64,000 bases of DNA from Bacteroidota bacterium (GTDB lineage Bacteria > Bacteroidota > Bacteroidia > B-17B0 > Aurantibacillaceae): positions 1 through 64,000 of the forward strand of contig JAQZBQ010000014.1 in NCBI GenBank assembly GCA_029237825.1, in the 5' to 3' direction. The translations under genes and the position numbers were made by a program. Positions 17,588 through 26,923 of this stretch are shown here, one piece after another. The notes beneath the pieces were generated by a model. The model saw only the letters and a list, made by a program, of their open reading frames with translations. It made no database searches and was not told the origin of the DNA. The first letter of the stretch is position 1; each line of letters begins with the position of its first letter.

Positions 17588-20071
17588 TCATTTGATACTT
17601 CTTCCCTTTGCAACAGCTTTCGCGCTCCACGGATCGTCAGGCCAGGCATGCTTAGGATATCGCCGCTGCAATTCTTTTTTCACCTCATGGTAAGTTTGAT
17701 TCCAGAAACTTTTTAAGTCGTTTGTAACTTGTACAGGCTTATAGCCAGGCGACAAAAGGTGAAGAACAGTTTTTATCCTCCCGTTATTTACTGTGGGAGT
17801 ATCAGCTAGTCCGAACACTTCCTGAAGGCGAACAGAAATGACAGGACTGGCTCCGTTGTTAAAATAGGCGATTCCAATTTTAGAACCACTCGGGACTTCT
17901 AATTTTGAAGGCGTCCACAGTTCTAATTGTTGCTGTTGTTCCCATGGCAACGAATGCAGGAGGCATTCAAACAGATTGATCCTTTTCAGGTCCTCTGCTT
18001 TGCGTATTTGGCTTAAGAAAATTCCAAGCCACTCTTTTACATTATTCAGCAAATATTCAGTGCTTACATCCGACCAATTATCCGACGGATTCCATATCCG
18101 CAGACTGCTGATCCGATTTTGCAGTTGAAGGAACTTATCTGTAAAATCAAGTAATTTCTCACCGTCGTCTTTAAGTGCTTTGGAAATTACGTCCTCCACA
18201 ATCACGGGATCTGGATGAAGCAACGGTTTAGTGCTCAATACAATGCTTCCAATTTTTTGTTCGGTAAGACATACCAGTTCTCTTTTTCTTGAATCCCAGG
18301 ATATGTTTTGTCGTTCCTTAACGAGATCAATTAGGTCTTTGGGATTTAGGGGAGCTGCAAGAAATATTTTACCGAGGCCCGAACGTAAATCCATATTAGC
18401 AACAGAAATCCAGGGCTCATGAGCTAAATCATCTGCATGTCCTATTGCAGCCACCTTTCCGTTTGCTAGTTGAAATTGCGCGTTATTTCCAGGACGGGCC
18501 GATGCGATACGTTCGGGATAGGCATAGGCAAGTAATAATCCTGTAGCATAGGGGTCAACGACTCCGTCATCTGCACCTACATTTAATTGTATTCGGTACA
18601 GCTGGGAGTGTTTTTCTATACGTTTATATTTCTGATTTAATGCCCCTTGAGATCTTGATCGACGCAGAGCTTCAACGCGGAGATTGAGATCAATGCCGCT
18701 TTCTTTAGGCAGAGGATCCCGCTCTTCTAAAACAGCAGCCACATCACAAGCCAACTGCTTCATACTGATTGTATCGGCTAATAAAAGCATGTGGGCGATA
18801 CGCGGATGACAGGACATTTTGTGAATCTGGTTTCCATGCGCTGTAATTTTATTTTCATTTAACGCGCCAAGCTCATTAAGTGTATCATAAGCATATTGAA
18901 TTGTGCTATCAGTGGGCAAGGATAAAAATCCCATCTGCTTAATATCCTGTGTTCCCCATTTACTAACTTCCAACACTAAGCTGCAAAGGTCCGCTTCCAT
19001 TATCTCGGGCACTCTATGTTCAGAAAGCCGTTCATGTGTTGCTCGCGTCCACAACCTGATGCAAACGCCGGAATCTATACGTCCGGCACGGCCGGCACGT
19101 TGATCAGCTGCATCTTTTGATATCCGAACGGTTTCAAGTCTGGATAATCCTGAAGGCGGATCGAATTTTGAACGTCGGGTAAAACCGCAATCAATTACTA
19201 TCCGGATACCTTCAATGGTGAGACTGGTTTCAGCAATCGATGTAGCTAACACAACTTTTCTCTGCCCATTTCTGTTTGGCATTATGGCTGCATACTGTTC
19301 CTGGTGCGGTAACATACCATACAAAGGATGAATTTTAAAATCCGGTATCAGTTTCCGCAACAAATCTTCACATTTTCGAATTTCACCTTCCCCTGGAAGA
19401 AAAGCCAATACATCGCCATCATGTTTTTTAACTGATCTCGTAACGGCCTGGGAAACCAATTCTGCTAAAAAGAATTCATCAGCATCATTCTCATAAATAA
19501 CCTCCACAGGAAACTGCTTTCCTCTGCTTTCAATAACAAGCGCGTTCAACATTTTTTGCAATTGTGGAATATTAAGCGTTGCTGACATCACTATTATGCG
19601 AAGGTCGGGGCGAAGAACCTGCTGTACTTCACGGCACAAGGCCATAGCCAGATCTGCCTGAATGTTCCGTTCATGAAATTCGTCAAAAATAACGAGACCA
19701 TATTCTTCCAATGCATTGTCAGCTTGTAACATCCGGGTCAGAATTCCCTCCGTTACTACTTCAATACGGGTATATTCGCTCACCTTATTTTCAAACCGAA
19801 TGCGGTATCCAACCGATTGTCCCACGGGTTCGCCCAACAGTTCCGCCATTCTCAAAGCAATGCTTCGCGCGGCAAGGCGCCTGGGTTCAAGCATAATAAT
19901 TTTCTTACCTTTGAGAAAAGTTTCATTCATTAATGCCAGCGGCAGCACGGTACTTTTTCCCGCGCCAGGAGGAGCGCCAATGATAATTGACGTATGGCTC
20001 ACGAGTCCTGCTTGAACTTCCGGAATAATTTCTGTGACCGGCAGCGAAATATGTGAATAATCAAACGTCAC
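17588..20071 (-). CDS. hrpB: ATP-dependent helicase HrpB
   Basis: A DEAH-box RNA helicase-like protein of 827 residues. Walker A is IGAPPGAGKSTVLPLAL (~32-48). The DEFHERN box is near residue 130, SATLN near 160 and the QRAGRAGR motif VI near 320. A helicase-associated domain and the HrpB-specific C-terminal domain follow, ending with KYPKHAWPDDP-like RRYPKHAWPDDPW. Translation appears to start at GTG 20071. Its cellular substrate is not established in this phylum. It may be the lead gene of a unit running into the 122-residue protein and the TruC-like gene. Confidence 0.93.
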   Translation of the reverse strand: MTFDYSHISLPVTEIIPEVQAGLVSHTSIIIGAPPGAGKSTVLPLALMNETFLKGKKIIMLEPRRLAARSIALRMAELLGEPVGQSVGYRIRFENKVSEYTRIEVVTEGILTRMLQADNALEEYGLVIFDEFHERNIQADLAMALCREVQQVLRPDLRIIVMSATLNIPQLQKMLNALVIESRGKQFPVEVIYENDADEFFLAELVSQAVTRSVKKHDGDVLAFLPGEGEIRKCEDLLRKLIPDFKIHPLYGMLPHQEQYAAIMPNRNGQRKVVLATSIAETSLTIEGIRIVIDCGFTRRSKFDPPSGLSRLETVRISKDAADQRAGRAGRIDSGVCIRLWTRATHERLSEHRVPEIMEADLCSLVLEVSKWGTQDIKQMGFLSLPTDSTIQYAYDTLNELGALNENKITAHGNQIHKMSCHPRIAHMLLLADTISMKQLACDVAAVLEERDPLPKESGIDLNLRVEALRRSRSQGALNQKYKRIEKHSQLYRIQLNVGADDGVVDPYATGLLLAYAYPERIASARPGNNAQFQLANGKVAAIGHADDLAHEPWISVANMDLRSGLGKIFLAAPLNPKDLIDLVKERQNISWDSRKRELVCLTEQKIGSIVLSTKPLLHPDPVIVEDVISKALKDDGEKLLDFTDKFLQLQNRISSLRIWNPSDNWSDVSTEYLLNNVKEWLGIFLSQIRKAEDLKRINLFECLLHSLPWEQQQQLELWTPSKLEVPSGSKIGIAYFNNGASPVISVRLQEVFGLADTPTVNNGRIKTVLHLLSPGYKPVQVTNDLKSFWNQTYHEVKKELQRRYPKHAWPDDPWSAKAVAKGRSIK

Positions 20072-20237
20072 AACGACTGTGAAAGTATGAAAAACTGATG
20101 AACATTTTCAGATTCGCATATACGCGATTACGTTTTTTCAACTTGCATCTTACAGAAAAATTCGTAGGCACTTAAATCATCCGGTTTAAACCGAAAAAAT
20201 CCGTATTGATCAAACAATTTCCGGAACAGCACTAATT

Positions 20238-20256
20238 AGAAATAATTTTGTCTAAC
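20238..20256 (+). promoter_or_regulatory. Candidate promoter core for the 143-residue membrane protein gene
   Basis: The string AGAAATAATTTTGTCTAAC lies 14 bases before the ATG at 20270. It contains TAATTTTG at 20243-20250, which matches the Bacteroidota -7 consensus TAnnTTTG. A nearly identical string occurs at 59748-59765 upstream of another small membrane-protein gene. No clear -33 TTTG is placed at the expected distance. Confidence 0.45.
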
Positions 20257-20269
20257 CAAACAACAGCCC

Positions 20270-20701
20270 ATGAAAAAAAACATTCCCTACCGACTAATCT
20301 TTGCCGTTGTGGCCGGAATTGCCACTACGATGATTCTCACAGGTATTACCAATATTGTAATGCATTCGATTGGATTGCACCCTGCTCTTTTCCAACCCAT
20401 GTATGACGACACAGAAGCACAACTGGCTTTATTTTACCACAGTTTATATGCTATCTTCGGTGGGTTTATTACCGCTTTGATAGCAAAAAACAAAGCCAGA
20501 AGAGCGGTATTTATACTAGGTACAAAAGAACTCATAATGTGGGGAATTGGAGCCATCCTTTTATGGCAGCATGCCCCTGCATGGTACACCATTACAAAAG
20601 CATTGTTAGGCATTCCGCTCGCATGGATTGGAGGGATACTTTATGAGACTTACAAAAAAAGAAAATCGCTGTTAAGCGCCAGAACGCTTCCGCTGGTTTA
20701 A
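20270..20701 (+). CDS. Small integral membrane protein, 143 residues
   Basis: Four hydrophobic segments are visible: LIFAVVAGIATTMILTGIT (~9-27), LFYHSLYAIFGGFITALIA (~53-71), FILGTKELIMWGIGAILLW (~80-98) and ITKALLGIPLAWIGGILYE (~107-125). A basic tail ends the protein. I do not recognise a function; such proteins are often called hypothetical in Bacteroidota. It has its own candidate promoter and stands alone between the divergent hrpB and the following stress genes. Confidence 0.7.
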   Translation: MKKNIPYRLIFAVVAGIATTMILTGITNIVMHSIGLHPALFQPMYDDTEAQLALFYHSLYAIFGGFITALIAKNKARRAVFILGTKELIMWGIGAILLWQHAPAWYTITKALLGIPLAWIGGILYETYKKRKSLLSARTLPLV

Positions 20702-20766
20702 GATACAACAATCCGTTTAACCAGTAACCGTCGGCAATACGATGGTTCTAATCTTGTGTGAAAGTA

Positions 20767-20856
20767 TTAAATTCCTCCTTTATCTTTTTTCTTAGCCTTG
20801 GCTATGAAAAAAATGACTATGGCAATTCCGACAAATATTAAAAAAGGTAGTAACAT
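20767..20856 (-). CDS. Candidate 29-residue single-span membrane peptide
   Basis: In the 368-base stretch 20702-21070, which otherwise lacks a gene, the minus strand encodes a 29-residue peptide from ATG at 20856 to TAA at 20767. Residues 2-19 are a continuous hydrophobic helix (LLPFLIFVGIAIVIFFIA) followed by a strongly basic tail (KAKKKDKGGI), obeying the positive-inside rule. This design is typical of real bacterial microproteins. There is no clear ribosome binding site, which is normal in this phylum. The rest of this intergenic stretch shows nothing I can name. Confidence 0.45.
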   Translation of the reverse strand: MLLPFLIFVGIAIVIFFIAKAKKKDKGGI

Positions 20857-21070
20857 ATATAATTTGGTTTTTAAATCAATATTAAGGTTTACCATGCCTA
20901 ATTCTATTACATGTTTTTGGAAATGGACTATTCATCGGAATTGATTCAAATAAAATCCTCTTTAGTTCCTGTATGAAACACATAATATTATTTCGAGAAT
21001 TTGTAACAGGATAAACATAAGCCATCCTGATTTTTACCTATAATCTCAATACCAATTTAAATCAACAAAC

Positions 21071-21409
21071 ATGGCGAAATATTCAAAAAAAGCTCAAGAA
21101 AAAGTTGAGCAAAGCATGCACGAGTTCAAGGAAGGAACACTTAAATCAGGCAAAGACGGAAAAGGTGGAAAAGTGAAATCAAGAGAACAGGCTATTGCTA
21201 TCGGCTTAAGTGAAGCGAGACAGGAAGGCGCTAAAGCCCCTAAAAAAGCATCGGCAAAGAAGCAAGGAGAAAAAGCCCGTTCAAAAAAAACCTCCCCTAA
21301 GAAGTCAACTGCAAAAAAAGCGACTGCTAAAAAAGCCGCTAAGAAAGCTGCCCCAAAAAAGTCTGGTGCAAAAAAGAGTACAAAGAAAACATCAACGAAA
21401 TCTAAATAA
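21071..21409 (+). CDS. DUF6496-type protein with histone H1-like lysine/alanine tail
   Basis: A 112-residue basic protein. Residues 1-55 (VEQSMHEFKEGTLKSG ... SREQAIAIGLSEARQEGAK) match the DUF6496 pattern. Residues ~55-112 are KKA/KKS/KKT repeats as in bacterial histone H1-like and Hc1-like proteins, so this part probably binds DNA or another polyanion. The tail is low complexity. The SDR gene starts seven bases downstream, implying co-transcription. In other bacteria similar proteins appear among stationary-phase and stress genes, and that agrees with the neighbours here; the function itself is unproven. Confidence 0.75.
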   Translation: MAKYSKKAQEKVEQSMHEFKEGTLKSGKDGKGGKVKSREQAIAIGLSEARQEGAKAPKKASAKKQGEKARSKKTSPKKSTAKKATAKKAAKKAAPKKSGAKKSTKKTSTKSK

Positions 21410-21415
21410 CCGGCC

Positions 21416-22285
21416 GTGCAGAAAAGTAATCCAAAGAAACCGTTGGTAAAGCGCCAATCCCAATCGCAACCAGGACTTGAATTTAAAATGGACCCCAAAC
21501 CCGAATTCGATGATGGTTTATCAATTAAGAACAAGCTATTTAATAAAAAATGTATTATTACGGGTGGAGACAGTGGTATCGGGCGGGCAGTTGCAATTGC
21601 TTTTGCCAGGCACGGCGCTGATGTTGCTATTATTCATCTGAAATCAGAAATTAAAGATGCAAATTTCACTGCAAACTATATTCGTGATAAGTACAAGCGA
21701 AAATGCTTAACGGTTATCGCCGACATTTCAAAAGAAATGGAATGCAAAAATGCAATAAAAGCTATAGCTAAGGAATTTAAACAAATTGACGTGCTAGTGA
21801 ACAATGCGGCTGTTCAGTTCCCTGAAAAAAACATTACGGATATTAAAACAACTAATCTTGTAAAAACGTTCTCAGTAAATATCTTTGCAATGTTCTGGAT
21901 AACCCAGGCAGCTTTACGCTTTATGAAAGAGGGAAGCAGCATTATCAATACTAGTTCAGTTACTGCGTACAGAGGCAGCCCCGAGCTATTAGATTACAGT
22001 GCAACCAAAGGTGCAATCGTATCATTTACAAGAAGTTTGTCGGCAAATTTAATGGAAAAAGGCATTCGGGTGAACGGCGTTGCTCCTGGTCCGGTTTGGA
22101 CACCCTTAATCCCTGGAACATTCCCTCCAAAAAAAGTATCGGAATTTGGATCTGATTCACCCATGAAAAGACCCGGTCAAACAGAAGAACTCGCACCAGC
22201 ATATGTTTTTCTTGCTAGTCATGACTCTAGCTATATGTCCGGACAATTCATCCATGTAAATGGAGGAGAAATCGTTAACGGATAA
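21416..22285 (+). CDS. Short-chain dehydrogenase/reductase, YghA-like
   Basis: A 289-residue NAD(P)-dependent oxidoreductase beginning with GTG seven bases after the previous gene. The N-terminal tail QPGLEFKMDPKPEFDD is typical of the YghA/general-stress SDR subgroup. The Rossmann motif is ITGGDSGIGRAVA (TGGxxGIG), with NNAA near residue 128. The catalytic triad is Ser (NTSSVTAYRG), Tyr (LDYSATKGA) and Lys. NGVAPGPVWTPLIP follows, and FIHVNGGEIVNG closes the protein. The substrate is unknown; this subgroup is often induced by general stress. A bidirectional terminator lies downstream. Confidence 0.9.
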   Translation: MQKSNPKKPLVKRQSQSQPGLEFKMDPKPEFDDGLSIKNKLFNKKCIITGGDSGIGRAVAIAFARHGADVAIIHLKSEIKDANFTANYIRDKYKRKCLTVIADISKEMECKNAIKAIAKEFKQIDVLVNNAAVQFPEKNITDIKTTNLVKTFSVNIFAMFWITQAALRFMKEGSSIINTSSVTAYRGSPELLDYSATKGAIVSFTRSLSANLMEKGIRVNGVAPGPVWTPLIPGTFPPKKVSEFGSDSPMKRPGQTEELAPAYVFLASHDSSYMSGQFIHVNGGEIVNG

Positions 22286-22303
22286 AAAAAATTAAATCAA
22301 AAA

Positions 22304-22332
22304 AAAACTCTATCACATCATGATAGAGTTTT
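22304..22332. terminator. Bidirectional terminator between SDR and Hsp20 genes
   Basis: The stem AAAACTCTATCA / TGATAGAGTTTT with a five-base loop is flanked by A-rich sequence on one side and T residues on the other. It lies between convergent genes and can serve both strands. Confidence 0.85.
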
Positions 22333-22352
22333 AATTGAAATCCCGGTTTGGC

Positions 22353-22799
22353 TTATTTCACCTCAATTTCCTTTTTAGATTTTCTCGTTGTCATTTCCTT
22401 TTTTGGGATAATAATCTGCAGCATGCCGTTATGGTATTTAGCGTCAATCCCTTCTTCCTTTACATTTTCCGGCATCGGAAAACGTCTGGTAAAGCCTGAA
22501 TACGAAAATTCACGGCGCCAGTAATTTTCCTTTTCCTCCTTCTCTTCATTACTCCGTTCATTAGATATGATAAGGTCTCCGTTGTCTACTTCCACTTTAA
22601 AATCCTCCTTTTTTAATCCTGGCGCCGAAATATCCACCCTGTATTCTTTATCGTTTTCTGAAATATTAGCTGGTGGCATTTTTCCAATGACTGAAAAGTC
22701 ATCATCCAAAAAATCAGGTATTGAAAATTTACTGTTGAAAAAGGTGTCAGCAATCGTTGGAAATAAACCATTTCCGCTTCTTTTTTTAATAAGTGTCAT
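22353..22799 (-). CDS. Small heat-shock protein, Hsp20/alpha-crystallin
   Basis: An ATP-independent holdase chaperone of 148 residues. The alpha-crystallin domain spans ~38-140, from EYRVDISAPGLKKEDFKVEVDNGDL to the beta-9 region GMLQIIIPKKE. The FTRRFPMPENV block and the A-x-x-x-N-G-x-L motif (AKYHNGML) are present. The short C-terminal tail (KKEIEVK) contains the I-x-V motif used for oligomer contacts. It begins TLIKKRSGNGLFPTIADTFF, as in Bacteroidota Hsp20s. A second Hsp20 is encoded at 53852-54304; that one has a strong Shine-Dalgarno and this one does not. Confidence 0.93.
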   Translation of the reverse strand: MTLIKKRSGNGLFPTIADTFFNSKFSIPDFLDDDFSVIGKMPPANISENDKEYRVDISAPGLKKEDFKVEVDNGDLIISNERSNEEKEEKENYWRREFSYSGFTRRFPMPENVKEEGIDAKYHNGMLQIIIPKKEMTTRKSKKEIEVK

Positions 22800-22949
22800 T
22801 TGATTTTGAATTAAAGGTTATTAACTAAATTTTACCAGTTCCATCAGGACATTACTAAACAAATATCCCACCCTTTTTAGATTGGACTGTTATATCCAGC
22901 TTGCTTTAGTTTATACCTTCAGTAATAAATAAAAATGACATTGCAATTA

Positions 22950-25580
22950 TCAGGCAGTTACAGGAATCTGACTACACATACTTTTTTGTATCCTACATAC
23001 CGTTGCCAGGGTTTCTTTTACTTCGTCGGCGGTAATAAATACAAAATTATCCTTCTGAGCCTTTTCAATAGCATACTGAATCGCTTCGGCTTCATTACTG
23101 ATCACTTTAACCTGCATGTCGGGATTAACGCTTCTAACGCCATCCATCATAAGGTTTGTCATTTCCTCATTAGTGCGCCCGCGGCCATCGGTATCATGCT
23201 TAATAATAAGTTCATCAAACATCTGGGCGGCATAATAACCTATATTTCGGATATCGCAATCCCTTCTATCACCGGTGGCAGAGACAACTCCAATCTTGTG
23301 AGAAGCATTGACGCTTTCCATGTATTTTTTTAGTTCAATGTAACCTCCTTCATTATGAACATAATCAACCATTACCTTAAAATCGCCGAATTCGAATAAA
23401 TTCATACGTCCTGGAGTGAGCTCCGGTGAAGGAATAAACGTTTTTAATGAACAAACGATTTGTTCTTTCGTAAACTTACTTATAAAAGCAGCCAGTATGG
23501 ACGGCAGAATATTCTTAATCATGCATTCTGCTTTACCCGAATAAGTGAGTGGTACATCCACTACTTTTATGATCCGTGTTTTCCATTTTCCTTCGCACAC
23601 CACAAAGTAGTCATCTTCTATTATCGCCGCCAATCCATTGTTTGCACAGTGCCGTCTAATCCGTTTGCTATTGGCATCCGTACTGAATAACGCGATTTTG
23701 CAATCAAGGTCACGTCGCATCTCATATACTAAATCATCATCAGCATTTAAGATGGCATACCCGTTCTCCATAGTTGTTTGAGGCACAACAGCTTTTACAT
23801 TTGCAATATCCTCCAAACTCCGCAAACCATCCAATCCAATGTGATCTTCTGAAATATTAGTTACAATACTGATGTTGCATTTATCGAAACCTAACCCCGA
23901 CCTCATAATTCCACCTCTTGCACATTCCAAAACTGCAAAATCAACTGCAGGATCACGAAGTATGGTTTGAGCACTTGATGGCCCGCTACAATCGCCGTAA
24001 TAAATTAAATGCTGATTAATAAATATGCCATCCGTAGTAGTAAAACCAACATGATGCCCTGCGCCTTTAGCAAGATGGGCAACCAAACGGGTAGTCGTGG
24101 TTTTTCCGTTAGTTCCGGTTACAGCTACAATAGGGATACGTGAGGGCGCATCATTAGGAAATAACATTTCAATAACGGGCGCGGCCACGTTACGAGGTAA
24201 ACCATGCGATGGAGAAAGGTGCATTCTAAACCCAGGACCTGCGTTTACCTCCAACACAGAGCCACCATTCTCACTAATCGGGGTTTCTATGCTTTCGGCC
24301 ATCACATCGATACCGCAAATATCGAGGTTCATTAAGCGGGCTACACGTTCAGCCATGAACACGTTATCAGGATGAACAAGATCTGTGACATCTGTAGCTG
24401 TTCCGCCTGAACTAATATTAGCTGTACTCTTTAGAAATAATTCTTTTCCTTCCGGCAACACAGACTTTAAATCCAGTTTATGCTCTGCGAGAATTTCCAG
24501 CGTTCCTTTATCAATTTTTATTTTTGTAAGAGTCTTTTCATGGCCTTCCCCACGTCGTGGGTCAAGGTTTACTTCCTCAATTAATTCTTCAATGGTAGAT
24601 TTACCATTCCCTGTAACCATTGCAGGGGTCCTTTTTGCAACAGCAATCAACTTAAAATTCACGAGCAAAAATCTGAAATCAGTTCCCTTGATATACTGTT
24701 CAACAATAACATCTTCAGATACAGATTGTGCAAAGCGAAAAGCGTTCAGGGCCTGCTCATAAGTCATTATATTAGTTGTTATTCCTCTTCCGTGATTCCC
24801 GTCAATGGGTTTGGTTACTAACGGGAAACCGATCTCATTGATGGCATCTCTTAATTGCTTTTCCCGATAAATCACAGTTCCTTTAGGCACAGGAATATAT
24901 TCTTTACGCAATAATCGTTTGGTTTTTTCTTTGTCACATGCAGTATTCACAGCCATATTACTAGTTGTAGAAGCAACTGAAGTACATACATGCTTTTGTC
25001 TGTTACCATAACCTAACATCAATCCTGAGTTGTTATCAATTCGGGTAAATGGTATATCACGTTTTTCAGCTTCTTTGATTAAAGACATAGCAGTTGGACC
25101 GTATTGTTCCCGAACAAAAATGCGCTTCAACTCTTCAAGATCTTTTTCCAGCGCATAAGGTTCGCCCGCTGCCAGCTTTTCAACAAGCCTGCAAGAAGCC
25201 TGCGCAGCATAGATGCCCGCATTTTCAATCATGTAAGCAAACACAATGTGATACACACCTTTGACGTCGGTAGATCTTGTACGGCCAAACCCGCAGTCCA
25301 TGCCTGCCAAAGTTTGAAGTTCCAATGCAACGTGTTCAATAACATGTCCCAGCCAGGTGCCTTCCTTTACCCTTTCAAAAAAACCACCGTCCCTCCCTTC
25401 CGAGCATTGGTGACTGTATAATGTTGGCAATGAATTTTTTAATGCTTCCTCGAAACCTTCGATTTTATTTGTGGGAAGATCTTCATACTTGCCCAAGTCC
25501 AGTTTCATGTAAATAAGTTTCTTCCTGTAAACGGACCAAACATTCGGGCCACGCATAACTCTGATTTTAAGGATTTCCAT
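22950..25580 (-). CDS. cphA: Cyanophycin synthetase
   Basis: An 876-residue enzyme that polymerises aspartate and arginine into cyanophycin, a nitrogen and carbon store. An N-terminal domain (1-~160) carries SEGRDGGFFERVKEGTWLGHVIEHVALELQ in two adjoining blocks. An ATP-grasp module follows (~215-470), with KPIDGNHGRGITTNI and EVNAGPGFRMHLSPS. The C-terminal Mur-ligase-like module has the P-loop VAVTGTNGKTTTTRLVAHL and VGVVSATGDRRD-like GVVSATGDRRDCD. Length is typical. No cyanophycinase or isoaspartyl dipeptidase gene lies nearby. An FNR-like palindrome sits 78 bases upstream of the start. Confidence 0.94.
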   Translation of the reverse strand: MEILKIRVMRGPNVWSVYRKKLIYMKLDLGKYEDLPTNKIEGFEEALKNSLPTLYSHQCSEGRDGGFFERVKEGTWLGHVIEHVALELQTLAGMDCGFGRTRSTDVKGVYHIVFAYMIENAGIYAAQASCRLVEKLAAGEPYALEKDLEELKRIFVREQYGPTAMSLIKEAEKRDIPFTRIDNNSGLMLGYGNRQKHVCTSVASTTSNMAVNTACDKEKTKRLLRKEYIPVPKGTVIYREKQLRDAINEIGFPLVTKPIDGNHGRGITTNIMTYEQALNAFRFAQSVSEDVIVEQYIKGTDFRFLLVNFKLIAVAKRTPAMVTGNGKSTIEELIEEVNLDPRRGEGHEKTLTKIKIDKGTLEILAEHKLDLKSVLPEGKELFLKSTANISSGGTATDVTDLVHPDNVFMAERVARLMNLDICGIDVMAESIETPISENGGSVLEVNAGPGFRMHLSPSHGLPRNVAAPVIEMLFPNDAPSRIPIVAVTGTNGKTTTTRLVAHLAKGAGHHVGFTTTDGIFINQHLIYYGDCSGPSSAQTILRDPAVDFAVLECARGGIMRSGLGFDKCNISIVTNISEDHIGLDGLRSLEDIANVKAVVPQTTMENGYAILNADDDLVYEMRRDLDCKIALFSTDANSKRIRRHCANNGLAAIIEDDYFVVCEGKWKTRIIKVVDVPLTYSGKAECMIKNILPSILAAFISKFTKEQIVCSLKTFIPSPELTPGRMNLFEFGDFKVMVDYVHNEGGYIELKKYMESVNASHKIGVVSATGDRRDCDIRNIGYYAAQMFDELIIKHDTDGRGRTNEEMTNLMMDGVRSVNPDMQVKVISNEAEAIQYAIEKAQKDNFVFITADEVKETLATVCRIQKSMCSQIPVTA

Positions 25581-25658
25581 AGGAGGTTGAGAATTGAGTA
25601 TGCTCTGTTAAATATGATTGTTCATCTAATTTTATTGGTTTAAAGACACCCAATTTAT

Positions 25659-25672
25659 CTGATAAATATCAT
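25659..25672. promoter_or_regulatory. FNR/CRP-like palindrome upstream of cphA
   Basis: CTGATAAATATCAT has the TGAT-N4-ATCA core of FNR sites (consensus TTGAT-N4-ATCAA). It lies in the 302-base divergent region between cphA and mscS, 78 bases from the cphA start and 210 from the mscS start. The rest of that region shows no gene. A similar site stands between the cco operon and its regulator genes. Confidence 0.5.
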
Positions 25673-25882
25673 ACCGATACTTTTTAATTTACCAGTATTA
25701 ATTTAAAAAGTGCCTTTTCCACAAAGTTGATTGAAGCGGGTTCATTTATTATTACATTTTTTACATAATACCTTACAATAATATTACAAACCCATTCATT
25801 ACAAATGTTGTAACCTAATATGGCCTCCTTGTAAGACAAAATTCAACTTCAGTTACATCTTTGTATTAGGCGCCGTTTTATA

Positions 25883-26923
25883 ATGAAAGAAGCAATTTCC
25901 TATCAAAAATTTATTTCAAACGATCACTCCTTGATAGAAAAAGCCGGCCTTTCTGTTGCCATCACGGCGGGGGGCATTATAATCTCAATTTTACTTCTGT
26001 ATTTACTCAAAAAATGGTCTAAGCGAAAGGAACACTATTTCCCGATGCTGATTGATAAGTATCTCAAACTACCTGGGATATTATTATTCATCGTCATTAC
26101 GCTAAATATTGATCTTGCAATATTTCATGAAGACATCAATGAAAGGGTCTACCAAATACTCAGACACGCTTTACAAATTACTCTGATTATTGCCATAGGC
26201 ATTTTATTAATGAGAGTGATTGGCTTGATTAACACCATTATTCTAAAATTTTATCAAAAACAAAACCGAAAAGATTATAAATTCAGAAGTCTCAAAACAA
26301 AATTTCAACTTATTCAGCGTATCCTGAATGTTATCGTAGTGGTAGGAACGTTGGCATCCGTATTAATGACTTTTAATAATGTGAAACAAATTGGGAGCGC
26401 ATTATTAGCTTCAGCGGGAATAGCAGGTATTGTCATTGGTTTTGCAGCTCAAAAAAGTCTGGGTTCGCTCTTAGCGGGAATCCAAATTGCAGTATCTCAA
26501 CCCATAAAAATTGATGATACGGTGATTGTAGAACATACCTACGGTGTAGTTAGTGAGATTACCCTTACCTACGTTGTAATAAATACCTGGGACGAAAAAA
26601 AACTGATTGTACCCATAAATTACTTTCTGGAAAAACCTTTTGAAAATTGGACGAGATCATCGCCGGAGATACTGGCATCCGTTAAACTCGTGGTAGATAA
26701 TTCAATCTCCATCTCAAACCTTCGATCGGAATTTGAAAAATTTCTTACTCAAAATACACTCTACGATAAACGAAATTCTGATTTACTTGTAACGGATGCG
26801 TCAGGCAAAACAATGGAACTGCGGCTAACGATGAGTGCAAAAAATGCAGAAGATGCGTTTAGGCTGGAATGTCAGGTGCGTGAAAAAATTTTAAATTATA
26901 TAACCGAAAAATTGAAAACATGA
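25883..26923 (+). CDS. Mechanosensitive ion channel, MscS family
   Basis: A 346-residue inner-membrane channel that opens on hypo-osmotic shock. Four predicted helices occupy the N-terminal half. The pore helix region holds ALLASAGIAGIVIGFAAQKSLG and SLLAGIQIAVSQPIKIDDTVIVE, the MscS beta-domain junction signature. The C-terminal cytoplasmic part includes NYFLEKPFENWTR. It has an extra N-terminal helix pair compared with E. coli MscS (286 residues), as in YbdG/YnaI-like members. Two unknown genes follow with overlapping start and stop codons. Confidence 0.92.
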   Translation: MKEAISYQKFISNDHSLIEKAGLSVAITAGGIIISILLLYLLKKWSKRKEHYFPMLIDKYLKLPGILLFIVITLNIDLAIFHEDINERVYQILRHALQITLIIAIGILLMRVIGLINTIILKFYQKQNRKDYKFRSLKTKFQLIQRILNVIVVVGTLASVLMTFNNVKQIGSALLASAGIAGIVIGFAAQKSLGSLLAGIQIAVSQPIKIDDTVIVEHTYGVVSEITLTYVVINTWDEKKLIVPINYFLEKPFENWTRSSPEILASVKLVVDNSISISNLRSEFEKFLTQNTLYDKRNSDLLVTDASGKTMELRLTMSAKNAEDAFRLECQVREKILNYITEKLKT

